Notes: generated from the sequence alone by a model not told the origin. Numbered from the stretch's first letter, positions 20,076 to 29,101 are shown. The stretch: 64,000 nt of DNA from an uncultured Clostridia bacterium (GCA_934149075.1 CAKPDR010000004.1:1-64000); one strand, 5' to 3'. A program made the numbers and translations.

Positions 20076-21245
20076 TTACAACATTTGCAATTCTTTTTTT
20101 GCTTGTTCTATATCTGCTTGTTTTGCATTCGTAAATTTCATAATTGTTTTTTCATCTTGGTTAAGTTTTAACATATTTTTTATAATTTCTAGTATTCCTT
20201 CTTTTCTTCCTTCTTTTCTTCCTTCTCTTTTTCCTTCTTTTTTTCCTTCCACTTTTCCTTCCATTTTTCCCTCTATTTTTCCTTCTATAATCCCCTCGTT
20301 TCTTCCTTTTCTTATAAGTCTCGCTTCTTTTCTTTTCTCATTCCTCGTAATCCTTGAGCACCAGCCATTATCATAATATTCCATATTCCCCACCTCTTTT
20401 CTTCTTATATTTTCTAATATCATATCTTTTTCTTCTCCAAGCATATCTGGCAGTATATATCTAACTACTTTCTCTAACCATTTCAGCATTTTCTTATCTT
20501 CTGTTATTTTTACTAAATCTAACAGTGTTTTTATAAGTTCCTCTTTCGTATTGCATTTTTCTATTATCAACATATTACTCATTTTAGTATTTTTATTTAT
20601 TAATTCTTGTTTGCTATATTGATTTACATCAACTAACTTATATTTTTGTTTTATTAAAAATTCTTTATAAAATTCATATTTTTGATTTAATTTATATTTT
20701 TGATATTCTTCTTTATTAATTTGCAGGCTACAAAAATCAGTTCCCACATTCCATTTTTTAGAACCTGTATAAACAACAATTGGCACTACTGTCAGCCTTA
20801 TTGAGTCTTTTGTATTTTTTTGTTCAGCATTTCTTTTTATAGCGTCTCTTAGTGCTAAACTATATTTTAAAATTCTTTCCGGCATACTTTTATCTACTCT
20901 TGACTGATGTTCTATCAAGAAATATATTTCTGTATCCTTAATTTTGTATATTATGTCTGATTCACTTTTTTTAAAATGTTCGTTTATAAATGATGTTTTC
21001 TGTTCTTCTAGCTTTTCGTTTTCTATTTCTACTCCTAAGAATCCACTCAAAAATCTTGCCATTTCTTCTTTGCTTGCTAATATAAATTTAAATGATTTGT
21101 CATGTTTGTAATACACTTTTTCATCTCTTAATCCAACTTTTTCTAGTTCATTAAAAAAGTATATTTTATAAATTAACATATCTTCGTCTGAAACCGTCCT
21201 CAGTTGTTTTGTTTGTTGTACTTGGTTTTCTTGTTTTAATTGCAA
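20076..21245 (-). CDS. Rpn/YhgA-like PD-(D/E)XK nuclease family protein
   Basis: 389 residues of the recombination-promoting-nuclease / 'putative transposase' family (Rpn, YhgA-like). The nuclease core is visible as KSESDIIYKIK followed by EIYFLIEHQS, giving D97, E112 and Q114 as metal and catalytic candidates of the PD-(D/E)XK fold. The C-terminus has the charged EGKxEGK/EGRKEGR repeat typical of this family. The start is a TTG at 21245, with AGGTGA 6 nt upstream; an overlapping ATG 4 nt earlier is in another frame. In E. coli such proteins cut DNA and promote RecA-independent recombination; whether that holds here is unknown. The gene has REP-like palindromes on both sides (20043-20073 and 21279-21308). 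Confidence 0.88.
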   Translation of the reverse strand: MQLKQENQVQQTKQLRTVSDEDMLIYKIYFFNELEKVGLRDEKVYYKHDKSFKFILASKEEMARFLSGFLGVEIENEKLEEQKTSFINEHFKKSESDIIYKIKDTEIYFLIEHQSRVDKSMPERILKYSLALRDAIKRNAEQKNTKDSIRLTVVPIVVYTGSKKWNVGTDFCSLQINKEEYQKYKLNQKYEFYKEFLIKQKYKLVDVNQYSKQELINKNTKMSNMLIIEKCNTKEELIKTLLDLVKITEDKKMLKWLEKVVRYILPDMLGEEKDMILENIRRKEVGNMEYYDNGWCSRITRNEKRKEARLIRKGRNEGIIEGKIEGKMEGKVEGKKEGKREGRKEGRKEGILEIIKNMLKLNQDEKTIMKFTNAKQADIEQAKKELQML

Positions 21246-21278
21246 CCATTTATCACCTCACTTTCGTTGTAAATTTAT

Positions 21279-21308
21279 GGCAATTTTGTACCGGGTACAT
21301 TTTGTCCC
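21279..21308. repeat. REP-like palindrome (single)
   Basis: One copy with outer arm GGCAA (one G short) and TGTCCC, and the standard inner TGTACC/GGTACA arms. It lies about 34 nt upstream of the TTG start of the Rpn-type nuclease gene. Confidence 0.8.
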
Positions 21309-21310
21309 GT

Positions 21311-21530
21311 TTTTGCCCAAGCTTTTTTTGCATTTTGGGCAAAACTCTAGAATTTGCCTACTCAATTTTCTTTTTCTTGTAATCAAAAGATTTAATTTTT
21401 TGAATTTAATTATTCTTGAAATTTAATTTTTTGTGCATCGAAAAGTGTTGCACAGAATTAATTAATAAAACATACTAAAATTAGTATTATTTGTATATTA
21501 ACATATTTTGTTTTGTTTTTCAATATATTT
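21311..21530 (-). promoter_or_regulatory. Leader/promoter region of the nuclease gene with small inverted repeats
   Basis: No gene is seen in this AT-rich stretch. It holds a TTTTGCCCAA/TTGGGCAAAA inverted repeat (21311-21344) that looks like a REP element that lost its centre, a GTGCA/TGCAC hairpin (21433-21453), and a possible promoter on the minus strand (TTGAAA 21523-21518, 17 nt, TAATAT 21500-21495). A leader of over 200 nt would result. Confidence 0.4.
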
Positions 21531-21604
21531 GGGCAAATTTGTACCCGGTACATTTTGTCCCATTTTCTTTTTTGGGCAATTTTGTACCGGGTACATTTTG
21601 TCCC
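21531..21604. repeat. REP-like palindrome pair (21531-21561; 21574-21604)
   Basis: Two copies, both GGGCAA...TGTCCC type, separated by 12 nt of T-rich spacer. The right copy starts 2 nt after the stop codon (TAA at 21609-21607) of the 462-residue minus-strand gene. Confidence 0.88.
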
Positions 21605-21606
21605 GT

Positions 21607-22995
21607 TTAATATTCTTGAAATTTTGCTTTTTTTCTAAGTGTTGGCAAGCTTTTATAAATAATCTTAAAACAAGAAAACTTTTCTAATTCATTATCTTCC
21701 AAGCAATCAAGGTAGATATCTAGTTCTTCCAAATTTTTGCATGCAGAAATTATTGCTGGATGCAAATTCGTTTCAAACATCAACTCTATTCCTAGCATTA
21801 TAGCACTTCTCTTAGACTTTCCTTCTTTTCTATACATCAAATTATATCCTTCTCTAAAGCGTGCTCTCATAGAATTTTTATACTTGTCTAGTGGCAATAC
21901 ATATTTATCTTCAATAACCTCAGATATTTTTGTTCCTTTATTTTGTAAAACTTCGTTTTTAATTTCATCCTTAGAATATGGTAAATACACTTTTCCATCT
22001 TCTTCTGATATTACTAATGTATTATTATCTTCCAAGTTATTTTCTATTACTTTTTCTTCGTCAATTTCAAACACTAATCCATCTTTATATGCAAAGATCT
22101 CCGTTAAATTAGTAAGCTTAAAATTAACTTCACTATTTCTTCTTTCTAAATTGTCAATTACATAATTAATTTTAAAATCTTGGTTTGTCGTTATTTCATA
22201 GACTTCTCCATGTTTTTCTAAAAGTATATATCCCTCTTTTGTAATTATTTTTAATATTGGTTCTCTAACTATTAAATATGACGTTTCATTTTGATTTGTA
22301 TATATATTATACTCTGTTTTTTGTAATTCTATTTTATAGGAATTTTCTTTTAATACTATTTCTGTTAAATTATTTTCTGTATGTATTTTTATTTCGCTTG
22401 GTTGCCATTTATTTTCTACATCTTCTATTTCATTTGTTACTTTTGGTTTTTCTTGGTTGGCTTCAATTTTTATTTCTGTTTCTTTTTTCGTCTCTTTTTC
22501 TTTTTCTGTTATTTTTTTTGATGTTGCTTTTTTGGTTGTCTTTTTTTCTGTTTTTTTCGTTTTTGTTGTTTTTCTTGTTCTTTTTGTTGGCACAACTCTA
22601 ACTGGTTCATCGTCGTCTTCTACATTGTCAATTGCTTTCATCATATTTGTTTCTTCTATGTCGTCTGATATTTCTTCTGGTTCGTCAGATACTTCTAATT
22701 GTTTTTTGCTATTTTTAGACTTTGCTGTTTTTGTCGTTTTACTACTTTTTATTCCTTCTTCTATTTTTGCAAGTTTTCTCCTTGTTTTTTTCTCTATAAC
22801 TTCATTTTCAGCATCTTTCAACCATTTATTAACATTTCCAAAGATATCATCAATTTCGTCGTCATCTTCTTCTATTTTTCTTATACTGTCATTTGTGTCT
22901 ATTTTATAAATGTTCTCTTCTTCTATTGCATTAGAACTATTTCTAGTTTTCTTTTTTTCTGCTTCTTTTGTTTCTTTCAATGTTTTTCCAGCCAT
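21607..22995 (-). CDS. Unrecognised 462-residue protein with charged low-complexity N-terminal half
   Basis: I do not recognise this protein. Residues 1-200 are very rich in Lys, Glu, Thr and Asp, with a TKTKKTEKKTTKKATSKK-like tract, and are probably disordered. Residues 205-370 alternate short beta-like segments, and residues 370-462 contain a more conserved-looking helical part with MRARFREGYNLMYRKEGKSK and several Cys. There is no signal peptide or membrane segment, so it is probably cytoplasmic. The ATG at 22995 has GGAGG 5-6 nt upstream and a TTGAGA/TATAAT promoter 45 nt upstream. A nucleic-acid-associated or structural role would fit the basic tail, but this is speculation. Confidence 0.8.
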   Translation of the reverse strand: MAGKTLKETKEAEKKKTRNSSNAIEEENIYKIDTNDSIRKIEEDDDEIDDIFGNVNKWLKDAENEVIEKKTRRKLAKIEEGIKSSKTTKTAKSKNSKKQLEVSDEPEEISDDIEETNMMKAIDNVEDDDEPVRVVPTKRTRKTTKTKKTEKKTTKKATSKKITEKEKETKKETEIKIEANQEKPKVTNEIEDVENKWQPSEIKIHTENNLTEIVLKENSYKIELQKTEYNIYTNQNETSYLIVREPILKIITKEGYILLEKHGEVYEITTNQDFKINYVIDNLERRNSEVNFKLTNLTEIFAYKDGLVFEIDEEKVIENNLEDNNTLVISEEDGKVYLPYSKDEIKNEVLQNKGTKISEVIEDKYVLPLDKYKNSMRARFREGYNLMYRKEGKSKRSAIMLGIELMFETNLHPAIISACKNLEELDIYLDCLEDNELEKFSCFKIIYKSLPTLRKKAKFQEY

Positions 22996-23039
22996 TTTAA
23001 CCTCCAGTCTTTTGTATTTTATCGTTCATTATTTCTTTA

Positions 23040-23068
23040 ATTATACATCATTTTCCACCTAATCTCAA
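23040..23068 (-). promoter_or_regulatory. Promoter of the 462-residue protein gene
   Basis: Minus-strand TTGAGA (23068-23063), 17-nt spacer, TATAAT (23045-23040), followed by a 45-nt leader and GGAGG before the ATG at 22995. Confidence 0.65.
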
Positions 23069-23121
23069 TACCTTTTTTGTTACATTTTAATTACATCTTG
23101 TAATATTTTTGTAATAATTTT

Positions 23122-23194
23122 GGGCAATTTTGTACCCGGTACATTTTTGCCCTTTTTCATTTTGGGACATTTTGTACCCGGTACATTTTGTCCC
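23122..23194. repeat. REP-like palindrome pair (23122-23152; 23164-23194)
   Basis: The first copy is the GGGCAA...TTGCCC type and the second the GGGACA...TGTCCC type, so each has self-complementary outer arms. They lie just beyond the terminator of the gene at 23274-24482. Confidence 0.9.
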
Positions 23195-23206
23195 AATTTC
23201 GACTTT

Positions 23207-23246
23207 AAAAATCCGACATACATTTCTAAACGAAATGCACATCGGA
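23207..23246 (-). terminator. Intrinsic terminator of the YAWFS surface-protein gene
   Basis: On the minus strand the hairpin 23246-23212 pairs TCCGA...GCATTTC with GAAATGT...TCGGA and is followed by TTTTT, 28 nt after the stop codon at 23274. Confidence 0.75.
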
Positions 23247-23273
23247 CTGTATTTGTTATATTATTTTTAAATT

Positions 23274-24482
23274 TTACTCAGTTGCTTCTCCCTTTGATCC
23301 TACTACTGAACCTTTAACTAGACCAATATTTACTTTTATTCCTCCACCATGAGAAGCCCAGTTAATACAGTCTACGTCTTGACCTTCTAACCATACATAA
23401 ACCCTAATTCTAGAAACTTTACTTGGTGCAATTCCAAATTTTGTTGTTCCATCACCACTTGTACTTACTAGATCTTGAACACCATCTTCTAGAGCATAGT
23501 CAGTTTCTGTTGATTGTTTTGTTGTTAATTTTGTTTGTAAAACATTTTGTTTTGCAAGTTGAGACTCTGTTCCATCCCATTTATATATGTCATTTATAGT
23601 ATTTCCCACAGAACTTTCTTTTAAAGAATATGTAGGTAATTGAGTATTTGTATCAAACCCTTTTGATTTACCATCTTTTAATAGCTTTGTAGCATATGCT
23701 GACGCATCAGAAGTTGACCATTTTATTTTATTGTTATTTTCAACTATGTAATCTGCATGAGCATTAGAATTTGGCTCCCATATTGCAACATCTGATATAT
23801 ATGATGTTGAAGCACCTACACCAATTCCTGCTGTTTCTTTAAGTATTGTTGCTTGATCAGCAACTGTATCAGATGTTCCATCATATTTTACAAATGCAAC
23901 TCTGGCTGTATTTTGTAAACCTGTTGTTGCTTTTGAAGAGTCTAAAAGCTCTAATGAAGAATCATAATTCAATTGTAATATGTCATCATGAGAAGTATCT
24001 TTAGAATCATTTTTTAGGAATACATCAAAAGCAAAGTATCCAGGATAATCTGATTTTGCTGGATCTGTTTGTGATTCACTCGTAACTGCTATATTTTCTA
24101 ATGATGTTACTGTTGAATTTGTTACCTTTCCTCTAAGCATTTTCAAATCTGTCATACTTCCACTAACTAATCCTAATGTTGATACTGGTAACATTTCTGA
24201 TGGTGATAAGTTATGATGACCTGAATATGCATTGTCCATTATACTTAGTTGTCCTTCTTCAGTTCCTAATACGATTCCATTTGACCAGTTTAACGCATCA
24301 AGTGAAATTTCTAGTCCTTCCGCAACTTGTACTGTACCTTGTAAATTTGTAATTGATACATTTTTTTGCGTTGAGAACCACGCATATGTTGATATTATAA
24401 ACATTACTGCTGCAAGCAATATTATAAAAAACATTGCATTCATCTCAGATTTTCTTTTGTTTCTTTTACTTTTTCCTTTCAT
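23274..24482 (-). CDS. Secreted/anchored surface protein with YAWFS N-terminus (TasA/camelysin-like candidate)
   Basis: 402 residues. The N-terminus is basic (KGKSKRNKRKSE) followed by a hydrophobic segment ending STYAWFSTQ. The 'YAWFS/YAWFT' junction is typical of many Bacillota surface proteins related to TasA/CalY or pilin-like precursors. The rest is Ser/Thr/Asp-rich with beta-type segments, and the C-terminus carries a Trp/Gly-rich motif, RIRVYVWLEGQDVDC then ASHGGGIKVN. Two Cys could form a disulfide. The ATG is preceded by an AAAGGGAGAAGG ribosome site and a strong promoter (24538-24566), and the gene has its own terminator, so it is monocistronic and probably well expressed. No SipW-type peptidase is seen nearby, so processing is unknown. 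Confidence 0.75.
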   Translation of the reverse strand: MKGKSKRNKRKSEMNAMFFIILLAAVMFIISTYAWFSTQKNVSITNLQGTVQVAEGLEISLDALNWSNGIVLGTEEGQLSIMDNAYSGHHNLSPSEMLPVSTLGLVSGSMTDLKMLRGKVTNSTVTSLENIAVTSESQTDPAKSDYPGYFAFDVFLKNDSKDTSHDDILQLNYDSSLELLDSSKATTGLQNTARVAFVKYDGTSDTVADQATILKETAGIGVGASTSYISDVAIWEPNSNAHADYIVENNNKIKWSTSDASAYATKLLKDGKSKGFDTNTQLPTYSLKESSVGNTINDIYKWDGTESQLAKQNVLQTKLTTKQSTETDYALEDGVQDLVSTSGDGTTKFGIAPSKVSRIRVYVWLEGQDVDCINWASHGGGIKVNIGLVKGSVVGSKGEATE

Positions 24483-24537
24483 TTCCTTCTCCCTTTCATA
24501 TATTTATTTTCTTTTTGTTTTTATTCAATTTAGTTTT

Positions 24538-24566
24538 ATTTTACTATCTATTTTTTTGTTTGTCAA
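24538..24566 (-). promoter_or_regulatory. Promoter of the YAWFS surface-protein gene
   Basis: Consensus TTGACA (24566-24561), 17-nt spacer and TAAAAT (24543-24538) on the minus strand, about 55 nt upstream of the ATG. Confidence 0.7.
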
Positions 24567-24621
24567 CAATTTTTGCGCGTAATTATATTACATTTATATT
24601 ACATTTTTATTACATTACTTC

Positions 24622-24731
24622 GGGTAAATTTGTACCGGGTACATTTTTGCCCACGGTCGAGACATTTTGTACCCGGTACATTTTTGCCCTTTGCCGTGCC
24701 GGGACATTTTGTACCCGGTACATTTTTGCCC
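24622..24731. repeat. REP-like palindrome triplet (24622-24652; 24659-24689; 24701-24731)
   Basis: Three tandem copies, with mixed outer arms. Between the second and third copy the spacer contains GCCGTGCCGGG, which recurs in other arrays. The last base of the third copy is the first base of the hydA stop codon (TAG at 24733-24731). Confidence 0.9.
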
Positions 24732-26482
24732 TAAATTTTATATTTTGGTCTTTCAACATAATGTGTATGTAATAATTTATGAGCACGATAGCTACCTGGC
24801 TCTTCCAAAAACTCTTCGTAAATTTTCTTCACAACCGGATTTTCATGTGATTTTCTAATTGTACTTTTCTCATCTATTGTATATAATGCATCTGCTCGAA
24901 GTTTCCTTACATCAACTTCTCTCCTTATTTTTGAACTCTTTATAGGTTGACCTCCACCCATCACGCATCCACCTGGACATGCCATTATTTCTACAAATTG
25001 ATAGTCTGCTTTTCCAGATTTGATTTCTTCCATAATTTTTTGTGCATTTGCCAATCCGCTTGCTGCAACCACCTTGATGTCTTTTCCTGCAATATTTATA
25101 GTTGCTCTTTTTATTCCATCTCCCCCTCTAACTTGCTCGAACTCTATTTTAGGCAAATCTTTTCCTGTTAGGGTATCTTGTGCGGTTCTCAATGCTGCTT
25201 CCATAACTCCTCCAGTTGTTCCGAATATTGCTGCTGCTCCTGTTGCCTCTCCCATAGGATTGTCAAATGTACTATCTTCCAATTTATCAAATTCTATGTT
25301 TGCTTGTTTTATCATTCTTGAAAGTTCTCTTGTCGTAATAACATTATCTACGTCGTATAAACCATCATTTTTCATTTCTGCTCTTTGTCTTTCAAACTTT
25401 TTCGCTATACATGGCATAACAGAAACCACATAAATCTTTTCAGGTGAAATTCCTTCTTTTTTGGCAAAATATGTTTTTATTAATGCTCCAAACATTTGAT
25501 GTGGTGATTTACATGTTGATAGATGTGATAATAATTCTGGATAATTCATTTCAATATATTTTACCCATCCTGGTGAACATGATGTTATCATAGGTAAGCT
25601 ATCATTTTCTTTAAGTCTTTCTATAAATTCATTTGCTTCTTCCATTATTGTGAAATCTGCTCCTGTATTTGTGTCAAATACTTTGTTGAAACCTAGTCTC
25701 TTTAGTGCTGTAACCATTTTTCCAGTCACATTTGTTCCAATTGGCATGCCAAACTCTTCTCCTAATGCAATTCTTACAGCCGGTGCCGTTTGTACAACAA
25801 CATATGTATCTGGATCTTTTAGTTTAACCCATACATCATCAATTGTCTCTTTTTCATGTAATGCTCCTGTCGGGCATGCTTGTATACATTGACCACAATT
25901 AGTACAATTTACATCATTTAAGCTATGATCACCAACAGTAGAAATGCATGATTCAAATCCACGATTTATGCAATCTATCGCCCCGATTTTCTGGACATTT
26001 TTACATGCTGCAACACATCTTCTACATAAAATACATTTATTAAAATCTCTTACAATAGATGGTGATAAATCATCAATTTTATGTTTTGTCATTTCGCCTG
26101 GAAACTCGACTTTTAATACATTAAATTTAACAGCTAATGTTTGCAATTCGCAGTTTCCGGAACGCGTGCAAGTTAAGCAATCTTTTGCATGATTGGAAAT
26201 AATTAAATCTAATATTACATGCCTTGCTTCTAACACATTTGGTGTATGTGTATGAACTACCATACCATCTTCAACTGTTTGAATGCATGATGTTGCAAAA
26301 CCTCTTCTTCCTTCAACTTCTACAATGCACATTCTGCAGTCTCCCATTTCATTTATATCTTTTAAAAAACATAGTGTTGGAATATCTATACCGACACGTT
26401 TAGCTGCTTCTAATATTGTTGTTCCTTTTGGTACCTCTACTTTTACTCCATCTATTGTTAAACTTACTAAATTTTCTTTCAT
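24731..26482 (-). CDS. hydA: [FeFe]-hydrogenase catalytic subunit (electron-bifurcating type)
   Basis: 583 residues. In order: an N-terminal [2Fe-2S] ferredoxin domain (CFLKDINEMGDCRMC and a later Cys), a His-Cys3 [4Fe-4S] site (HAKDCLTCTRSGNC), two [4Fe-4S] motifs (CILCRRCVAAC and CTNCGQCIQACP), then the H-cluster domain with TSCSPGWVKY, MPCIAKKFE and EIMACPGGCVMGGGQP, and a short C-terminal small-subunit-like tail. It produces or uses H2 in the cytoplasm as part of the HydABC complex, which couples ferredoxin and NADH oxidation. Length and motifs match Thermotoga/clostridial HydA. The gene is last in the hydC-hydB-ORF-hydA operon. The start has GGAGG 10 nt upstream. Confidence 0.97.
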   Translation of the reverse strand: MKENLVSLTIDGVKVEVPKGTTILEAAKRVGIDIPTLCFLKDINEMGDCRMCIVEVEGRRGFATSCIQTVEDGMVVHTHTPNVLEARHVILDLIISNHAKDCLTCTRSGNCELQTLAVKFNVLKVEFPGEMTKHKIDDLSPSIVRDFNKCILCRRCVAACKNVQKIGAIDCINRGFESCISTVGDHSLNDVNCTNCGQCIQACPTGALHEKETIDDVWVKLKDPDTYVVVQTAPAVRIALGEEFGMPIGTNVTGKMVTALKRLGFNKVFDTNTGADFTIMEEANEFIERLKENDSLPMITSCSPGWVKYIEMNYPELLSHLSTCKSPHQMFGALIKTYFAKKEGISPEKIYVVSVMPCIAKKFERQRAEMKNDGLYDVDNVITTRELSRMIKQANIEFDKLEDSTFDNPMGEATGAAAIFGTTGGVMEAALRTAQDTLTGKDLPKIEFEQVRGGDGIKRATINIAGKDIKVVAASGLANAQKIMEEIKSGKADYQFVEIMACPGGCVMGGGQPIKSSKIRREVDVRKLRADALYTIDEKSTIRKSHENPVVKKIYEEFLEEPGSYRAHKLLHTHYVERPKYKI

Positions 26483-26502
26483 ATTCTATTTTTCCTCCTT
26501 TT

Positions 26503-26567
26503 GGGCAATTTTGTACCCGGTACATTTTTGCCCTATGGGACATTTTGTACCCGGTACATTTTGTCCC
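26503..26567. repeat. REP-like palindrome pair (26503-26533; 26537-26567)
   Basis: The first copy has GGGCAA...TTGCCC arms and the second GGGACA...TGTCCC arms; they are only 3 nt apart. The pair lies between the membrane-protein gene and the ribosome-binding site of hydA. Confidence 0.9.
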
Positions 26568-26594
26568 ACTTTTGCTAGGCAATTTATACCAGTC

Positions 26595-27134
26595 TTAACT
26601 TTTTTTACTCTCCTCTTCTTCGTCCTCTTCTATTTGCTCCATCTCTTCTATTGATTTATGACTATTTAGTAAATTAACAAAAAGTTCAATTTCTATACTT
26701 AAAAAAGCTAAATATGGTACATGCTCTTGAAGTACATATTCTCTTATAGTCTTTTGTTCAACTGAATCAACCCTTGTTCTATCTCTATATGTAGTGTCAT
26801 TTGTCATAATAATGTAATATACAAATAATATTGCAATCATTATTAAAAGTTTATTTCTTTTTTTATTTCTTAATTGTAATGCAAATGTTATTATTGATGC
26901 AATAAGCAGTATACTTGCAATTAATGTTAAAACTCTAGTATCGCATTTTATCCAAAATCCTGGGTTTCTAACATTCCATAAATATGATAAATATACCCAT
27001 GCAAACATATTTAAAAGCATACTTATATTTAATATTCTATATTTTTTCTTTATAATATTTTCCAATAGCATTATTATTGGTAATATCAATATTGATATGT
27101 TTACTATTATAATTAATATTTCTGTCATCTTCAT
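26595..27134 (-). CDS. Integral membrane protein of unknown function inside the hyd operon
   Basis: 179 residues, starting MKMTEILIIIVN at 27134, where GGAGGAG lies 7 nt upstream. A longer frame continues upstream but only through REP-like repeats, so it is not used. Four hydrophobic segments are seen (about 5-23, 33-50, 70-88, 95-110), followed by a soluble part with EYVLQEHVPYLAFLSIEIELF and a very acidic tail, EEMEQIEEDEEEESKK. I do not recognise the family. It sits between hydB and hydA in the same direction, with REP-like elements on both sides. Whether it belongs functionally to the hydrogenase or was inserted is open. Confidence 0.8.
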   Translation of the reverse strand: MKMTEILIIIVNISILILPIIMLLENIIKKKYRILNISMLLNMFAWVYLSYLWNVRNPGFWIKCDTRVLTLIASILLIASIITFALQLRNKKRNKLLIMIAILFVYYIIMTNDTTYRDRTRVDSVEQKTIREYVLQEHVPYLAFLSIEIELFVNLLNSHKSIEEMEQIEEDEEEESKKS

Positions 27135-27160
27135 GACATTTCTCCTCCTTCTTTTGTTTC

Positions 27161-27236
27161 GGGACATTTTGTACCGGGTACATTTTGTCCCATTTTTGCT
27201 GTGCCGGGACATTTTGTACCGGGTACGTTTTGTCCC
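27161..27236. repeat. REP-like palindrome pair (27161-27191; 27206-27236)
   Basis: Both copies are GGGACA...TGTCCC type; the second has one change (GGTACG). The spacer contains GCTGTGCCGGG. The array begins 5 nt after the hydB stop codon and ends just before the ribosome site of the membrane-protein gene. Confidence 0.9.
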
Positions 27237-27241
27237 ATTTT

Positions 27242-29101
27242 TTAATTTCCGATTGCATGAAATGGACAATTAGTTAAACATGTGCCACACTTAATACATT
27301 TTTCTTGGTTAATAACTCTCTTTTCTCTAGCTTCACCCTCTATTGCTTTAACAGGACAATGTTTTTGACATAATCCACATCCTTTACATTTTTCTGGGTC
27401 TATTGTAATATTTGACAAAGCCTTACATTCTAGCGTTTTACATTCCTTCTCTATCGCATGTTGTCTAAACTCTTCTCTAAAATATTTTAAGGTACTAATT
27501 ACTGGATTTGGTGCACTTTGCCCTAATCCACAAATACTAGCTTTTTGAATGTTTACAGCCAATTTTTCTAATCTATATATATCATATTCTGATCCTTCCC
27601 CTGAGCACAACTTTTCTAGTATCTCAAGCATCCTTTTCGTTCCAATTCTGCAAGGCGTGCATTTTCCACAACTTTCACTAACAGTAAATTCTAGATAAAA
27701 TTTTGCCAAGCATACCATACATTTAGTATCATCCATTATAATTAATCCACCAGACCCCATCATTGAGCCGATTGTTTTCAATGATTCATAATCAATTGGC
27801 GTATCTAAGTGTTCTGCCGGAATGCATCCACCTGATGGTCCTCCTGTCTGAGCAGCTTTAAACTCTCTTCCATTTGGAATTCCTCCACCAATGTCATATA
27901 CAATCTCACGAAGCGTTGTTCCCATTGGTACTTCTACTAATCCGATGTTGTTAACATTTCCTCCTAGTGCAAATACTTTTGTTCCTTTCGATGTTTCAGT
28001 TCCTATTGAAGAATACCATTCTGCTCCTTTTAATATGATTCTTGTTATATTTGCAAATGTTTCTACATTATTTATAAGTGTTGGTTTGCCCCAAAGACCT
28101 TTTTCCGCCGGATATGGTGGTTTTACTCTTGGCTGACCGCGCTTTCCTTCAATTGATTCTAACAACGCTGTTTCTTCTCCACATACAAATGCTCCTGCAC
28201 CTAGTCTAATTTCCACGTCAAACTCAAAATCTGTTCCAAATATATTTTTTCCAAGGATTCCGTATTCTCTTGCTTGATCTATTGCTTTTTGAAATCTCTT
28301 AACTGCTATCGGATATTCTGCTCTAACATATATGTATCCTTTACTTGCATCTATTGCAAATCCTGCAATTATCATTGCCTCTAATACTGAATGTGGATCC
28401 CCCTCCAAAATGCTCCTGTCCATAAATGCTCCTGGATCTCCCTCATCTGCATTACAAACAACATATTTTTGGTCAGACTCGTAAGATTTTGTAAGTTCCC
28501 ATTTCTTTCCTGTCGGAAATCCTGCTCCCCCACGTCCTCTTAAGCCTGAATCTTTAATTATCTGTATTACTTCATCAGAATTCATTTCTCTTAGAACTCT
28601 CTCTAGTGCTCTATATCCATCAAATGCAATATATTCATCAATGCACTCTGGATTGATAACACCACAGTTCTTTAATGCAATTCTTTTTTGTTTCTTATAA
28701 AAATTTAGGTCATCTAATCTGTTGACAATTCTTCCGTCAATATCCTTACATAACAGTCTATCTACTGTTTTTCCTTCTATTATATGTGTTTGAATTATCT
28801 CCTCACAATCTTCTGGTTTTACATTTGAATAAAACGTATCTTCCGGTCTGATAATTACAATTGGTCCTTTTGCGCATAGCCCAAAACAACCTGTCATTAT
28901 TACTCTAACATTTTCTATATTTTTTTCTTCTATAATTTTTCTGAAATTTTCTAGTATTTCTGGTGACTTCGACGATGTGCAACCTGTTCCGTGGCATATT
29001 AATATGTGTTTTTCTCTCGTGTCTGCTTTCGTATTTACTCTTAAATCTAATTCTTTTCTTTTTTCTTCTCTTATTTTATGTATTTCTTCTAAACTTTTCA
29101 T
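27242..29101 (-). CDS. hydB: NADH-binding subunit of electron-bifurcating hydrogenase (NuoF-like)
   Basis: 619 residues from the ATG at 29101 (MKSLEEIHKI), preceded by AAAGGAG. In order: an N-terminal thioredoxin-like [2Fe-2S] domain (CHGTGCTSS and TGCFGLC), the NuoF FMN/NADH core with GLRGRGGAGFPTGKKW and GAGAFVCGEETALLESIEG, the [4Fe-4S] motif SCGKCTPCRIGTKRM, and two C-terminal [4Fe-4S] ferredoxin motifs (CKGCGLCQKHCP and CIKCGTCLTNCP). It carries electrons between NADH, ferredoxin and HydA in the cytoplasm. The frame extends upstream through the REP repeats and would add a false repeated GTKCP N-terminus; the ribosome site and family length both favour 29101. Confidence 0.96.
   Translation of the reverse strand: MKSLEEIHKIREEKRKELDLRVNTKADTREKHILICHGTGCTSSKSPEILENFRKIIEEKNIENVRVIMTGCFGLCAKGPIVIIRPEDTFYSNVKPEDCEEIIQTHIIEGKTVDRLLCKDIDGRIVNRLDDLNFYKKQKRIALKNCGVINPECIDEYIAFDGYRALERVLREMNSDEVIQIIKDSGLRGRGGAGFPTGKKWELTKSYESDQKYVVCNADEGDPGAFMDRSILEGDPHSVLEAMIIAGFAIDASKGYIYVRAEYPIAVKRFQKAIDQAREYGILGKNIFGTDFEFDVEIRLGAGAFVCGEETALLESIEGKRGQPRVKPPYPAEKGLWGKPTLINNVETFANITRIILKGAEWYSSIGTETSKGTKVFALGGNVNNIGLVEVPMGTTLREIVYDIGGGIPNGREFKAAQTGGPSGGCIPAEHLDTPIDYESLKTIGSMMGSGGLIIMDDTKCMVCLAKFYLEFTVSESCGKCTPCRIGTKRMLEILEKLCSGEGSEYDIYRLEKLAVNIQKASICGLGQSAPNPVISTLKYFREEFRQHAIEKECKTLECKALSNITIDPEKCKGCGLCQKHCPVKAIEGEAREKRVINQEKCIKCGTCLTNCPFHAIGN

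Noticed and set aside
27135..27269. Longer start for the membrane protein between hydB and hydA
   Set aside because: The extension is a translation of two REP-like elements; GGAGGAG precedes the ATG at 27134.
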